Source: a virus. From it: a stretch of 64,000 nucleotides of DNA. Positions 42,177-48,980 of the stretch are shown piece after piece. Under the pieces are notes generated by a model, which saw only the letters and a program-made list of their open reading frames with translations, did not search any database and was not told where the DNA came from. Location of the stretch: positions 57,873 to 121,872 of the IMG/VR virus record IMGVR_UViG_3300046318_000188, one strand, 5' to 3'. Every line of letters begins with the position of its first letter. The stretch's first letter is position 1. Made by a program: the position numbers and the translations under genes.

Positions 42177-42204
42177 TTGACACTCCGGCCAGTTCCTGTA
42201 TACT
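42177..42204 (+). promoter_or_regulatory. Sigma70 promoter TTGACA-16-TATACT
   Basis: TTGACA (42177-42182) and TATACT (42199-42204), followed by GG. It drives the gene at 42274 through a leader of about 60 bases that contains a palindrome copy. Confidence 0.75.
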
Positions 42205-42239
42205 GGTTTTATTGAATGAAAGCGGCACGAAAAGTCCGC

Positions 42240-42257
42240 TGTTGTTCCGATACAACA
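42240..42257 (+). repeat. 18-bp palindrome TGTTGT-N6-ACAACA, copy 4
   Basis: TGTTGT TCCGAT ACAACA, with the same six-base centre as the copy at 43882; 21 bases are identical between the two. This copy lies downstream of its promoter and ends eight bases before the AGGAG-type ribosome site of the next gene, so here it could also act in the RNA. Confidence 0.75.
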
Positions 42258-42273
42258 CTTTATAAGGAGTCCT

Positions 42274-42612
42274 ATGGAATTAGCTGGTTTATCTATCACG
42301 GAATTAAAGCGTATGCTGGCGCTTGTGAATCACGACCTCAAAATGAATAAGCCCACTATGAGCCGTGCTGCCAAGCGTGCCTCTAAGGCTGTCGCTCCGA
42401 TTATCTCGGAATATGCTGAATGTAATATTATTGCTCAGAAATTCACTGGTACCAAAGCATTATCTCCAGTACATAATGCTAAACTCAAAGCGGATATTCA
42501 GATCCAGCGTGATATTCTCGATTTTATCCATAATGGCGGCAATATTATCACAAGAAAATCCCGCAAGAATATCAAGCCATTAACCATTACCAATAGTATT
42601 ATATCATTATAA
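42274..42612 (+). CDS. Conserved-looking small basic protein (112 aa)
   Basis: This helical, basic protein (MELAGLSITELKRMLALVNH, SRAAKRASKAVAPIISEYAE, then QIQRDILDFIHNGG) has AAGGAGT before its ATG and is first behind a strong promoter. The N-terminal L-x-x-L-x-x-M pattern is helix-like. It may bind nucleic acid. Family not recognised. Confidence 0.7.
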   Translation: MELAGLSITELKRMLALVNHDLKMNKPTMSRAAKRASKAVAPIISEYAECNIIAQKFTGTKALSPVHNAKLKADIQIQRDILDFIHNGGNIITRKSRKNIKPLTITNSIISL

Positions 42613-42673
42613 AGCAGTATAAGCAACACCATTAACCATTATTACCATTACATTATAGAAAGCATTATACATT

Positions 42674-42898
42674 ATGACCACTACCAATACATTTGACATT
42701 AACCAATTATCATTATCCGCTAAGCGTGACCTAGTAAAAGCATTAAAAGAGTCCATTAAGCAGTCCGTTACCATTCAGAAGCATAATAGAGTATTAATTA
42801 AACAGAATAAAGAAGCAGAAAAGAAAGCGAAAGTATTAGCTCAGATTAAAGCTGCTGAAGATAAACTTGCCAGATTAACTGCTAAATTATCAGTATAA
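42674..42898 (+). CDS. Small coiled-coil protein (74 aa)
   Basis: The sequence (LSLSAKRDLVKALKESIKQS, then KQNKEAEKKAKVLAQIKAAE) has regular Leu/Ile/Ala heptads and should form a coiled coil. It is Lys-rich. The 60 bp before it are built from repeated CCATTA units and lack a clear ribosome site. Function unknown. Confidence 0.62.
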   Translation: MTTTNTFDINQLSLSAKRDLVKALKESIKQSVTIQKHNRVLIKQNKEAEKKAKVLAQIKAAEDKLARLTAKLSV

Positions 42899-43239
42899 CC
42901 ATATAGTAGTATTATAATGGGCTCTGAAATATACCGAGTCCATTAGTAATATTATTAAGCTATTGATATTATTAGAGTTTTTATTATTGAGATTATCTGA
43001 GGATGCTTAGGAATACCTTTTAGGATTAACTAGGAACCACGGAGAATCACAGGAAGAAACTAAGAGCCATTCATAGCACCATAGTCCCGACTGGTATCCC
43101 GACTATATTACGGAAAGTAATAAAGGTTATAACTGGTGGTTATTAACGGAGTGCTTAGTGTATATTATAATGATTAATATAGTGGATTTTCTATTATATT
43201 GCTTATTATAATGTATATTAAATTAAAAGGAGTATTATT
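42899..43239 (+). other. Non-coding region with short repeats
   Basis: No gene is seen in these 341 bp. Contents: a hairpin GGGCTC/GAGTCC around 42920-42945, a set of AGGA-containing elements at about 43000-43060, a direct repeat TCCCGACT at 43085 and 43097, and TATAAT boxes at 43166 (with TTAACG 17 bp upstream) and 43207. The last part is strongly AT-rich and ends in AAAGGAG for the next gene. A promoter cluster or origin-like element is possible; no function is proven. Confidence 0.55.
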
Positions 43240-43422
43240 ATGGGTTATTTTAAAGAAGTGATGATGGAGAATGAAGGTCGTTTTTATGATTATGTAGAAG
43301 AAAATGGTATTAAAATTGATGGTATTATCTTTAGTGATGCCGAAGCATTATTATCTGAGAAACCAGACCATTACTATTCAGCATTAGAAGCATTTGTATC
43401 TGAATTATATTGTGAGGAGTGA
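43240..43422 (+). CDS. Small acidic protein (60 aa), paralogue A
   Basis: AAAAGGAG precedes the ATG. It reads MGYFKEVMMENEGRFYDYVE then NGIKIDGIIFSDAEALLSEK. The next gene has the same order of elements (aromatic start, hydrophobic I-x-G-x-x-FS, acidic helix, aromatic end), so the two look like an old tandem duplication. Function unknown. Confidence 0.65.
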   Translation: MGYFKEVMMENEGRFYDYVEENGIKIDGIIFSDAEALLSEKPDHYYSALEAFVSELYCEE

Positions 43423-43426
43423 TTAT

Positions 43427-43618
43427 ATGAGTATTAAATCTGAATTAGAAAGAGATTTTCAGTATTATTTTGATGATTTACATGGTGATGTGATTATTGC
43501 TGGTATATCATTCTCTCCAAGTGATATATTGAAAGAATTAGATCCAATTGCTTATAATGAGGAGTTTAATCATTATCTGGATGATATTAATGTGGATATT
43601 TACTCGGAAGAAGTATAA
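43427..43618 (+). CDS. Small acidic protein (63 aa), paralogue B
   Basis: It starts at the ATG at 43427, which has GAGGAG upstream. It reads MSIKSELERDFQYYFDDLHG, then DVIIAGISFSPSDILKELDP and ends in YSEE, parallel to the previous protein (YCEE). The identity is low but the layout is the same. Its stop overlaps the first of three tiny membrane proteins. Confidence 0.65.
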   Translation: MSIKSELERDFQYYFDDLHGDVIIAGISFSPSDILKELDPIAYNEEFNHYLDDINVDIYSEEV

Positions 43619-43707
43619 TGGTTGATAAGGTGATTATCCCTATTATTGCTATTATTGATGTGGTATTTACTGTTATTATTATTAATTTACATTATAAGGT
43701 TATATGA
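43618..43707 (+). CDS. Membrane microprotein (29 aa)
   Basis: ATG in a TAATG overlap with the preceding stop. The 29 residues are almost all one hydrophobic helix (VIIPIIAIIDVVFTVIII) with a short basic tail. It would be a single-span inner-membrane microprotein. Reality is supported by the coupled start and two similar neighbours. Confidence 0.5.
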   Translation: MVDKVIIPIIAIIDVVFTVIIINLHYKVI

Positions 43708-43772
43708 TTATATTATCAGCGTTTGTATTATCTAATATTATGGTAGTTTATTTTATGAAAGGTTGTAAATGA
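43704..43772 (+). CDS. Membrane microprotein (22 aa)
   Basis: ATGA overlap on both sides. Sequence: MIILSAFVLSNIMVVYFMKG then CK, one hydrophobic helix with a positive end. It is very short and so uncertain, but lies in a continuous chain of overlapping starts and stops. Confidence 0.42.
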   Translation: MIILSAFVLSNIMVVYFMKGCK

Positions 43773-43873
43773 GATTATTCTATAATGTATTAGGATTAAT
43801 TGTTTGTGGTGTAGGTGTATTATTTGTTTTTAATATAGTAATGGTTAGTTTATATTACCATTTTTACTTATAA
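43769..43873 (+). CDS. Membrane microprotein (34 aa)
   Basis: ATGA overlap with the previous one. It has a basic start (MRLFYN) and one hydrophobic helix (VLGLIVCGVGVLFVFNIVMV). It is the third single-span microprotein in a row, just before a palindrome-plus-promoter module. Confidence 0.5.
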   Translation: MRLFYNVLGLIVCGVGVLFVFNIVMVSLYYHFYL

Positions 43874-43881
43874 TGGTGGTA

Positions 43882-43899
43882 TGTTGTTCCGATACAACA
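43882..43899 (+). repeat. 18-bp palindrome TGTTGT-N6-ACAACA, copy 5
   Basis: TGTTGT TCCGAT ACAACA, the same centre as copy 4. It ends 48 bp before the -35 at 43948; its centre is 79.5 bp from the first base of the -10. Confidence 0.75.
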
Positions 43900-43947
43900 C
43901 TTGTGGAAGTATCGGCCAATCATAGTTATTGGAATATGCCATATTGA

Positions 43948-43975
43948 TTGTGGTCTATTCCAATACCTGTATAAT
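43948..43975 (+). promoter_or_regulatory. Promoter TTGTGG-16-TATAAT
   Basis: The -10 is perfect and lies in ACCTGTATAATGGT; the -35 is weak (TTGTGG). The module TTGTGGT.TTCCA..ATACCTGTATAATGGT recurs at 51375, so both elements look conserved. It drives the GP88-like gene. Confidence 0.65.
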
Positions 43976-44026
43976 GGTATTTTTAGTGGTCATCTTGATT
44001 GTAATTTTTAAGAAAAGTGAGTTTAT

Positions 44027-44776
44027 ATGAATTTGTTATCAGTCGGTAATCCCAAGACTTTAAAGGGAATGAAGCAAGGGTATAATACCTACATCCTGCA
44101 CCTTGCACCTGCTTCATTATCTGGTCATAATACCTGTCCTAAAGCAACGGAAGGCTGTAAAACTGCCTGCTTGAATACGGCTGGTCGTGGCGGTATGTTT
44201 AAGCGTGGTGAGAATACCAATACTATCCAGAAAGCACGGATTCGTAAAACTCAGTTATTCTATAATGACCGTGACCAGTTTATGGCACTATTAGTAAAAG
44301 ATATTAACTTAGCGATTAAGCAGTCCGCTAAAGCAGGTCTTATCCCTGTTATCCGTTTAAATGGTACTTCCGATATTGCTTTCGAAAAGTATAATGTAAC
44401 GGTTGACGGTATTACCCACTTGAATATCTTCTTTGCTTTCCCTGATATTCAATTCTATGACTATACAAAGGTTCTAGGTCGTAAAGTAAATGGTATTGAT
44501 AACTATTCACTAACATTTAGTGCGGCTGATGGTAATGATGCTGATGTATATGCTGCCATTCAGCAAGGTTACAATATTGCTACTGTATTTGGTATCAAGA
44601 AAACCTTGCCAATGCCTGAGTTTTACAATGGATTACCAGTATTTAATGGTGATGAAAGTGACCTCCGCTTCTTGGATCCAAAAGGTGTGGTTGTCGGACT
44701 ATATGCCAAAGGTAAGGCTAAGAAGGATACAAGTGGTTTTGTTAAGTTTCCACAATTTATGATGAAGGCGGCATAA
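44027..44776 (+). CDS. Gene product 88-like phage protein
   Basis: This 249-residue protein resembles the mycobacteriophage gene product 88 family. It begins MNLLSVGNPKTLKGMKQGYN, followed by LHLAPASLSGHNTCPKATEG and CKTACLNTAGRGG, a region with conserved Cys residues. RLNGTSDIAFEKY and FYDYTKVLGR follow. The family is spread over many phages; function unknown. The Cys-rich start might bind metal. It is first behind promoter 43948. Confidence 0.82.
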   Translation: MNLLSVGNPKTLKGMKQGYNTYILHLAPASLSGHNTCPKATEGCKTACLNTAGRGGMFKRGENTNTIQKARIRKTQLFYNDRDQFMALLVKDINLAIKQSAKAGLIPVIRLNGTSDIAFEKYNVTVDGITHLNIFFAFPDIQFYDYTKVLGRKVNGIDNYSLTFSAADGNDADVYAAIQQGYNIATVFGIKKTLPMPEFYNGLPVFNGDESDLRFLDPKGVVVGLYAKGKAKKDTSGFVKFPQFMMKAA

Positions 44777-44937
44777 TGAAAGAATATATTGTTCGTAAAT
44801 GGTTTTATGTTGATTATTTTGTCAAGGCAGAAACTCCAGAAGATGCCAATCGTATTATAGAGGATAATGAGGTCGACCTCAAGAATCTGGAGTATTTTGG
44901 TGACCTTGACAAGTTACCGGATGTACAAGAAGCGTAG
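44776..44937 (+). CDS. Small acidic protein (53 aa)
   Basis: TAATG overlap with the preceding stop. MKEYIVRKWFYVDYFVKAET then DANRIIEDNEVDLKNLEYFG; a strand-helix layout resembling small proteins of phage accessory regions. Function unknown. A hairpin follows. Confidence 0.58.
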   Translation: MKEYIVRKWFYVDYFVKAETPEDANRIIEDNEVDLKNLEYFGDLDKLPDVQEA

Positions 44938-44945
44938 TTTTATAG

Positions 44946-44968
44946 TAACCACTAACAAATAGTGGTTA
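44946..44968 (+). terminator. Terminator-like hairpin without U tract
   Basis: A nine-bp perfect stem TAACCACTA / TAGTGGTTA with a five-base ACAAA loop lies eight bases after a stop codon. Only scattered T residues follow, so termination may be weak or the hairpin may protect RNA ends. Confidence 0.45.
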
Positions 44969-45008
44969 TTAGTAAGATTATGTAAGTAGTTATTAACTAG
45001 GAAAGTTT

Positions 45009-45176
45009 ATGAGATTAAAAGATAAGATTAAAGATTTGGTTGAGTATGATTTAGAAATGGTCTCGGCTGTTTCTGAAGCAGAAAAATTGGCATTTATTAA
45101 AGAATTGTTGGAGTTTAAGTATGAACGGACTCCAATTGTTGATATTGAAGCAAAACATGAGGAACTGGATCTATGA
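45009..45176 (+). CDS. Small charged protein (55 aa)
   Basis: ATG with AGGAAAG upstream. Sequence MRLKDKIKDLVEYDLEMVSA then LAFIKELLEFKYERTPIVDI; all helix, charged. Function unknown. Its stop overlaps the next start (ATGA). Confidence 0.55.
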   Translation: MRLKDKIKDLVEYDLEMVSAVSEAEKLAFIKELLEFKYERTPIVDIEAKHEELDL

Positions 45177-45286
45177 GTTATATTTGTGATGGTGATGTAT
45201 TTGAAACATTGGAAATGGCGATTGAATATGCCAACCATGTATATTGTAAAACTGGTATTATATTAGGTATTGAGGAGATGAAATAA
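45173..45286 (+). CDS. Small protein (37 aa)
   Basis: ATGA overlap on the left and TAATG on the right. It reads MSYICDGDVFETLEMAIEYA then NHVYCKTGIILGIEEMK. Short, with two Cys. Real because of the coupled frame; function unknown. Confidence 0.45.
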   Translation: MSYICDGDVFETLEMAIEYANHVYCKTGIILGIEEMK

Positions 45287-45477
45287 TGTGGGATAGAACC
45301 GAAGCGATTGATACCTTAATCAATGACGATATGAATACCGTTGAGAATGATGATGGTTGGTATTTGAGTAGTTTATTAATTAATGGTTTTAAAGGGTATG
45401 CCAATTATACCGATGAAGAATTAATGAATGAATTAATGGAAAGAGATATTTCCATCCTTTTTGGAGAAACTGAATAA
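45286..45477 (+). CDS. Small acidic protein (63 aa)
   Basis: Overlaps both neighbours by one base. MWDRTEAIDTLINDDMNTVE then WYLSSLLINGFKGYANYTDE, acidic. The LLINGFKGYxNYTDEEL pattern resembles small phage proteins, but I cannot name a family. Confidence 0.58.
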   Translation: MWDRTEAIDTLINDDMNTVENDDGWYLSSLLINGFKGYANYTDEELMNELMERDISILFGETE

Positions 45478-45650
45478 TGAATACATGGGAATTCGTGGTA
45501 CTTGAATTAAAATCACTCCAAAAAGGTTTTGAAGATTATCAACCAATTGTGGAATTGTTTGTTGAACAAAAATTGTTGTGTGGATACAACATTATTAAAA
45601 GTAAGGACCAAGTATATCGACTCCAAGATGCCAAAATGCTTGAGGTATAA
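45477..45650 (+). CDS. Small protein (57 aa)
   Basis: TAATG start. MNTWEFVVLELKSLQKGFED then QPIVELFVEQKLLCGYNIIK. The 3' part of its coding sequence contains a palindrome copy and its last codons contain the -35 of the next promoter, so coding and regulation overlap here. Confidence 0.55.
   Translation: MNTWEFVVLELKSLQKGFEDYQPIVELFVEQKLLCGYNIIKSKDQVYRLQDAKMLEV
45574..45591 (+). repeat. 18-bp palindrome TGTTGT-N6-ACAACA, copy 6
   Basis: TGTTGT GTGGAT ACAACA inside the 3' end of a small gene. It ends 48 bp before the -35 at 45640; its centre is 79.5 bp from the -10, exactly as for copy 5. Confidence 0.7.
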
Positions 45651-45667
45651 TGTGGTACCTGTATAAT
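45640..45667 (+). promoter_or_regulatory. Promoter TTGAGG-16-TATAAT
   Basis: TTGAGG (45640-45645) and TATAAT (45662-45667) in the shared context ACCTGTATAATGGT. It drives the gene at 45695. Confidence 0.68.
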
Positions 45668-45694
45668 GGTTGTATTAATTGATTAGGAGCTTAT

Positions 45695-45973
45695 ATGAAA
45701 TTTACAAATATTGCAAAAATTGGTGACATTATCCGTGCATATGATTTTAAACCATGTGCCGGTCGTGATGATGCCTTTATTGATGGTATTGTGGAAGATG
45801 CCAACAATACAGAAATGGGTTACACCGCTTATAAGATTACAGTAACCGCTGACAAGTTTACAAAGTATGAAACCAAAGCAAAAAAGGAAAATCGTGTAGG
45901 TCGTATCTTCTTTGTACCGCATCAAATTAGTTTTATGGAGTTTAATCACCGTATTGTGAATTTATCGGAATAA
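45695..45973 (+). CDS. Small protein (92 aa) of unknown function
   Basis: TAGGAG precedes the ATG. KFTNIAKIGDIIRAYDFKPC and CAGRDDAFIDGIVEDA open a beta-rich domain; ITVTADKFTKYETKAKKEN and RIFFVPHQISFMEF follow. The GDxIRAYDFxP start occurs in phage proteins of unknown function. It is alone in its unit and followed by a terminator. Confidence 0.68.
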   Translation: MKFTNIAKIGDIIRAYDFKPCAGRDDAFIDGIVEDANNTEMGYTAYKITVTADKFTKYETKAKKENRVGRIFFVPHQISFMEFNHRIVNLSE

Positions 45974-45980
45974 TGGTTGA

Positions 45981-46018
45981 ATGAGGCATTCTGTCGGATG
46001 TAAGACCTCATCTTTTTG
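45981..46018 (+). terminator. Rho-independent terminator-like hairpin
   Basis: ATGAGG (45981-45986) pairs with CCTCAT (46006-46011), followed by CTTTTT. The inner bases can also pair (CAT/ATG). The location, eight bases after a stop, fits a terminator, though the loop is long. Confidence 0.5.
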
Positions 46019-46026
46019 GAGTTTAT

Positions 46027-46212
46027 ATGAGTAGAAAAATTGACCACTTTATTAGTGAATTGATTGCCAATGATATGCTTGATATTAATAAGTTGAAAAA
46101 AGCAGATTTGAAAGTATTGGCAAAGCAGTTGTTAGAGAATAATTACCGTGAGTTGCATAATGATACTATTGTGGAGTTGTATGAGAATACATTCCATACT
46201 TTTGTGAGATAA
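46027..46212 (+). CDS. Small charged protein (61 aa)
   Basis: TTGGAG before ATG. MSRKIDHFISELIANDMLDI then LKKADLKVLAKQLLENNYRE; helical and charged. Function unknown. It begins a run of overlapping small genes extending to 49.9 kb. Confidence 0.6.
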   Translation: MSRKIDHFISELIANDMLDINKLKKADLKVLAKQLLENNYRELHNDTIVELYENTFHTFVR

Positions 46213-46213
46213 T

Positions 46214-46516
46214 ATGGATTATAGAGAAAAAGAAATGAAAATGTATATGTTTTTGGCAGATTACCAGGCACCAACAGGTTTCAGGTCATCATACAAAGGC
46301 GTACCATATTCAATGTATGGTTTATTGAAGCCTTATATTGATTATACCAAGTATTATGTAATGTTTAGAGGTCCTCGTCCTAATCGTTCTCAATCATCTA
46401 CCCGTAAGCGTGATGCTAAAGCATTTGATATTTACAAGTTTAGTGACCGTGATTGTAGAGAGAACCGCATAGAGCGTGAGGCATTTATTAGAGGAGTTGA
46501 ATATGGGCAAGTTTAA
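46214..46516 (+). CDS. Small basic aromatic protein (100 aa)
   Basis: Starts two bases after the previous stop. It is rich in Tyr and Arg: KMYMFLADYQAPTGFRSSYK, then YVMFRGPRPNRSQSSTRKRD and DCRENRIEREAFIRG. The Arg-rich region suggests nucleic-acid binding. Family not recognised. Confidence 0.62.
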   Translation: MDYREKEMKMYMFLADYQAPTGFRSSYKGVPYSMYGLLKPYIDYTKYYVMFRGPRPNRSQSSTRKRDAKAFDIYKFSDRDCRENRIEREAFIRGVEYGQV

Positions 46517-46826
46517 TGAATTAGATTTAAGTATTCAGGAGTATGTGCAGCATTTACAGAATGATTATAATAGTAAAGGCGGCAACCAATTCATAGAGTT
46601 TAGTTATGAATTAGGTCGTAAATATGTCCATGTGATTATGAACCATGTTGGCCAGTTTAGTGCCAATCAAAGGAGTTCTCATTCATGGATATTGATTAAC
46701 GATGACAAACAGTTTAAGCAAGGTGAGATTCTAAAGTCGGCATCATGGAAGGCACCGGCACGGAACTTTGGTCGTGGTAATGTATTAACAGGTGATTATA
46801 AACAAATTAGATGGTGTGGAGTATAA
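46503..46826 (+). CDS. Small protein (107 aa) of unknown function
   Basis: The ATG at 46503 has GAGGAG seven bases upstream and overlaps the previous gene. KFNELDLSIQEYVQHLQNDY is followed by FIEFSYELGRKYVHVIMNHV and a WKAPARNFGRGNVL region. It has a mix of helix and strands. I recall the RKYVHV and SxHxWI pattern from other phages, without known function. Confidence 0.65.
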   Translation: MGKFNELDLSIQEYVQHLQNDYNSKGGNQFIEFSYELGRKYVHVIMNHVGQFSANQRSSHSWILINDDKQFKQGEILKSASWKAPARNFGRGNVLTGDYKQIRWCGV

Positions 46827-46827
46827 T

Positions 46828-47268
46828 ATGGGCACTCGCTCACTCACATTCGTGTATGAGAAGTATGGACAAGTCCAGAAACCAATCGTTAATATGTACC
46901 GCCAGTTTGATGGTTATCCAACCGGTCATGGTGCAGAGTTGGCAGAGTTTTTAAATGGTGGCAGATTGGTGAATGGTCTTGATGGCATTGGCAAAGAATT
47001 ACAATTCAATGGCATGGCGTGTTTGGCTGCTCAGTTGGTTTCTCATTTCAAGAAAGAATCAGGTGGATTCTATTTGCATCCAACCGATGTAACCGATTGT
47101 GGCCAAGATTATGAGTATCATGTATTCCTTAAACAGGATGAATTGTATATTGAAGTATATAATTGTGGTTGCAATTTCTTTGGTGTGAGTGGTGATTCTC
47201 GTGATTTAGAATTTAAAGGCACATTGAAACAATTTACCAAGTTTTGTAAAGAAAAGGAAGTAGCATGA
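46828..47268 (+). CDS. Conserved phage protein (146 aa)
   Basis: It begins MGTRSLTFVYEKYGQVQKPI and contains MYRQFDGYPTGHGAELAEFL and GIGKELQFNGMACLAAQLV. This protein is widespread in tailed phages and always begins with MGTRSLT or close to it; function unknown. I start it one base after the preceding stop region, at the ATG that matches the family N-terminus. Confidence 0.8.
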   Translation: MGTRSLTFVYEKYGQVQKPIVNMYRQFDGYPTGHGAELAEFLNGGRLVNGLDGIGKELQFNGMACLAAQLVSHFKKESGGFYLHPTDVTDCGQDYEYHVFLKQDELYIEVYNCGCNFFGVSGDSRDLEFKGTLKQFTKFCKEKEVA

Positions 47269-47438
47269 GAAAACAAATGATTGATCCACCTAGTGGATGG
47301 TTATATGGATTTCCTAAAGAATTACCAGAAGGTGTTGAAGATACCTTGGCGTGGTTGGTAGAGAATGGTTATCCACAGAAAGAGATTGATAAACTAGGTG
47401 AGCATTTTTATTGTAGCCATTGGTATAGAGAAGAATAA
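47265..47438 (+). CDS. Small protein (57 aa)
   Basis: ATGA overlap with the preceding stop. MRKQMIDPPSGWLYGFPKEL then PEGVEDTLAWLVENGYPQKE. It contains a GWLYGFPKxLP segment I recognise from other phage accessory proteins. Function unknown. It overlaps the next start by one base. Confidence 0.58.
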   Translation: MRKQMIDPPSGWLYGFPKELPEGVEDTLAWLVENGYPQKEIDKLGEHFYCSHWYREE

Positions 47439-47524
47439 TGGAATATCTAACATATTACCTTGTGTATGCTGCTGGTTATATCATTGGTTCTATTATCACA
47501 TATTACATAATGAAACAGAAATAA
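47438..47524 (+). CDS. Membrane microprotein (28 aa)
   Basis: TAATG start; MEYLTYYLVYAAGYIIGSII then TYYIMKQK. One hydrophobic helix with basic C-terminus. Similar in build to the microproteins at 43.6-43.9 kb. Confidence 0.48.
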   Translation: MEYLTYYLVYAAGYIIGSIITYYIMKQK

Positions 47525-47525
47525 A

Positions 47526-47903
47526 ATGACAATTAGATATTCTACCAATTGGATGGGAGTGGTCAATAAGCAATGGTACATAGACCGTGGACTCACCAAA
47601 AGAGTAACTAAAACATTAACCGAAGATTCCAAATTAACTGGCAGAAAAGCTGGTGAATCGTTTGAGTATGATGAGATTACACAAGGTTATTCATGTGGTC
47701 GTATTGATTGCCGTGGTACAGGATTAGGACCATATGGTGCAGAGATTAGTATACCACCAATGACTGAGCAAGATTGGGGTAGATTTAGTAGATGGTTGAA
47801 TACATTTGAAACTGATGCAATGTGGAGTTTTAAAGATATTGTTGAATTGTATGAAATAACAAATCCCAAAATAAGTTGGGCGGAAGGATATGATGATTTT
47901 TAG
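47526..47903 (+). CDS. Conserved phage protein (125 aa)
   Basis: TIRYSTNWMGVVNKQWYIDR at the N-terminus, then QGYSCGRIDCRGTGLGPYGA and MTEQDWGRFSRWLNTFET. The YSxGRIDxRG and PPM.EDW.RFSxWLxxFxT pattern is shared by proteins of unknown function in several phage groups. It has two Cys near each other. It overlaps the next gene by 14 bp. Confidence 0.75.
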   Translation: MTIRYSTNWMGVVNKQWYIDRGLTKRVTKTLTEDSKLTGRKAGESFEYDEITQGYSCGRIDCRGTGLGPYGAEISIPPMTEQDWGRFSRWLNTFETDAMWSFKDIVELYEITNPKISWAEGYDDF

Positions 47904-48120
47904 ATTAACACAAATTGTTAAGGCTCGTGATGGCACATGGTATGATAAAAGTGTTAGAGTGAATAGTAGTCAGATTCAATATTATTATACAGATTTCATT
48001 TATAGAGATGGTAAAAGAGATTGGGAAATTACTAGAATTGTGTTTGGTGGTTCGCCTGATATTATAGTAACTCAAACAACAGAAGAAATTGATTTATTTT
48101 ATGCGAGTGCAAAGATATGA
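47890..48120 (+). CDS. Small beta-rich protein (76 aa)
   Basis: It starts inside the previous gene. MMIFRLTQIVKARDGTWYDK then SQIQYYYTDFIYRDGKRDWE; alternating strands. Function unknown. ATGA overlap with the next gene. Confidence 0.58.
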   Translation: MMIFRLTQIVKARDGTWYDKSVRVNSSQIQYYYTDFIYRDGKRDWEITRIVFGGSPDIIVTQTTEEIDLFYASAKI

Positions 48121-48296
48121 ACAACCTGTTCTTTAATTCTGGTGATACTATTATTGTAACCAAAACACCGAGTGTGGAGTTTAATGATTATGTACCACGA
48201 TGGTTTATTCAACAATTTATAAAGTATATGGGTAAAGGCCATATTAAAGTTAAAGATTATCAAGGTAATGAATTGAAATTATATTATGAAGAATAA
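48117..48296 (+). CDS. Small protein (59 aa)
   Basis: ATGA start. MNNLFFNSGDTIIVTKTPSV then YVPRWFIQQFIKYMGKGHIK. A beta-rich start and amphipathic helix. Function unknown. Its end overlaps the next gene by 11 bp. Confidence 0.55.
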   Translation: MNNLFFNSGDTIIVTKTPSVEFNDYVPRWFIQQFIKYMGKGHIKVKDYQGNELKLYYEE

Positions 48297-48582
48297 CCTT
48301 GTAGAATTTGCCGAGTGGTGGAAATCTGTTTATAAAGAGAAACTGGCCGCTGTGTATATTGATGAAAGATTTACAAACGATAAGAGATATGAAATGAACG
48401 AGAAGATTAAACAACTTGCCGAGCAGTCCGGGCTTGATTATATGCCAGACCACGATTTGGCCAAGTTCGCCGAGTTGATTGTTCGGGAATGTGCTGAAGT
48501 TGCTAATGAACATAATACGGAAGCTGAAGGCATTACTCTTGGTGTAGGCAGAGTAATTAAAGAACATTTTGGAGTTGAATAA
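48286..48582 (+). CDS. Conserved small phage protein (98 aa)
   Basis: NNLVEFAEWWKSVYKEKLAA opens the chain; then KIKQLAEQSGLDYMPDHDLA and ELIVRECAEVANEHNTEAEG. The second half (a FAELIVRECAxV helix ending in a KxHFGVE) is a very common phage C-terminal module of unknown function, usually with an I-x-x-HFG end as here. It overlaps both neighbours. Confidence 0.75.
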   Translation: MKNNLVEFAEWWKSVYKEKLAAVYIDERFTNDKRYEMNEKIKQLAEQSGLDYMPDHDLAKFAELIVRECAEVANEHNTEAEGITLGVGRVIKEHFGVE

Positions 48583-48980
48583 TGGGAATTAGTGCATATA
48601 AAGAAGTAACAGAGTGGGACAATAGTGAGTTCGTGGTGCCTAACCATACTTACTTGTTCGATGGTAAGTCCAATATATTGGCCTATGCCAAGGCAAGCAA
48701 TGATGAGTTGGTGATATTGCATAAGCCATTGCCGCTTGATGGTCGCCGCCGTAAGTTTATCAAAGTGAAACATGAGGCATTGGACGCCTATGGTGCTACC
48801 ATTGTGTTGGCACCACCGCCAGTTGCAAACAATATTAATATATTCATGGTCAAGTCGGATTCAGGCAAAGAATATACAGTAGAAAAGATTGATGGAAAGT
48901 ATAGTTGTAATTGTGTGGGTTTTGCCTATCGTGGTAAATGTAAACATAGTGATGAGATAAGGAATAGAAATGAACAATGA
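48582..48980 (+). CDS. SWIM-type zinc-finger protein
   Basis: This 132-residue protein ends with KYSCNCVGFAYRGKCKHSDE, a CxC...CxH arrangement typical of SWIM zinc fingers, which bind DNA or protein. The N-terminal 80 residues hold strands and a basic patch (GRRRKFIKVKHE). It overlaps the previous stop by one base. A role in DNA binding is inferred. Confidence 0.72.
   Translation: MGISAYKEVTEWDNSEFVVPNHTYLFDGKSNILAYAKASNDELVILHKPLPLDGRRRKFIKVKHEALDAYGATIVLAPPPVANNINIFMVKSDSGKEYTVEKIDGKYSCNCVGFAYRGKCKHSDEIRNRNEQ

Larger units (their letters stand above)
41929..42273 (+). other. Non-coding region with two palindromes and a promoter
   Basis: This stretch of 345 bp has no convincing gene. The plus strand is C-rich and G-poor from about 42000 to 42170 (many CCA, CCAC and CACC triplets), unlike the rest of the window. 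It holds a palindrome at 41991, a strong promoter at 42177 and another palindrome at 42240, the latter in the leader of the next gene. The 222-bp minus-strand open frame across it includes promoter and palindrome and is not likely to be coding. Confidence 0.6.

Noticed and set aside
42078-42299. A 73-codon minus-strand frame over the non-coding region at 42 kb
   Set aside because: It covers the sigma70 promoter, a palindrome and the ribosome site of the next gene, and has no start signals of its own.
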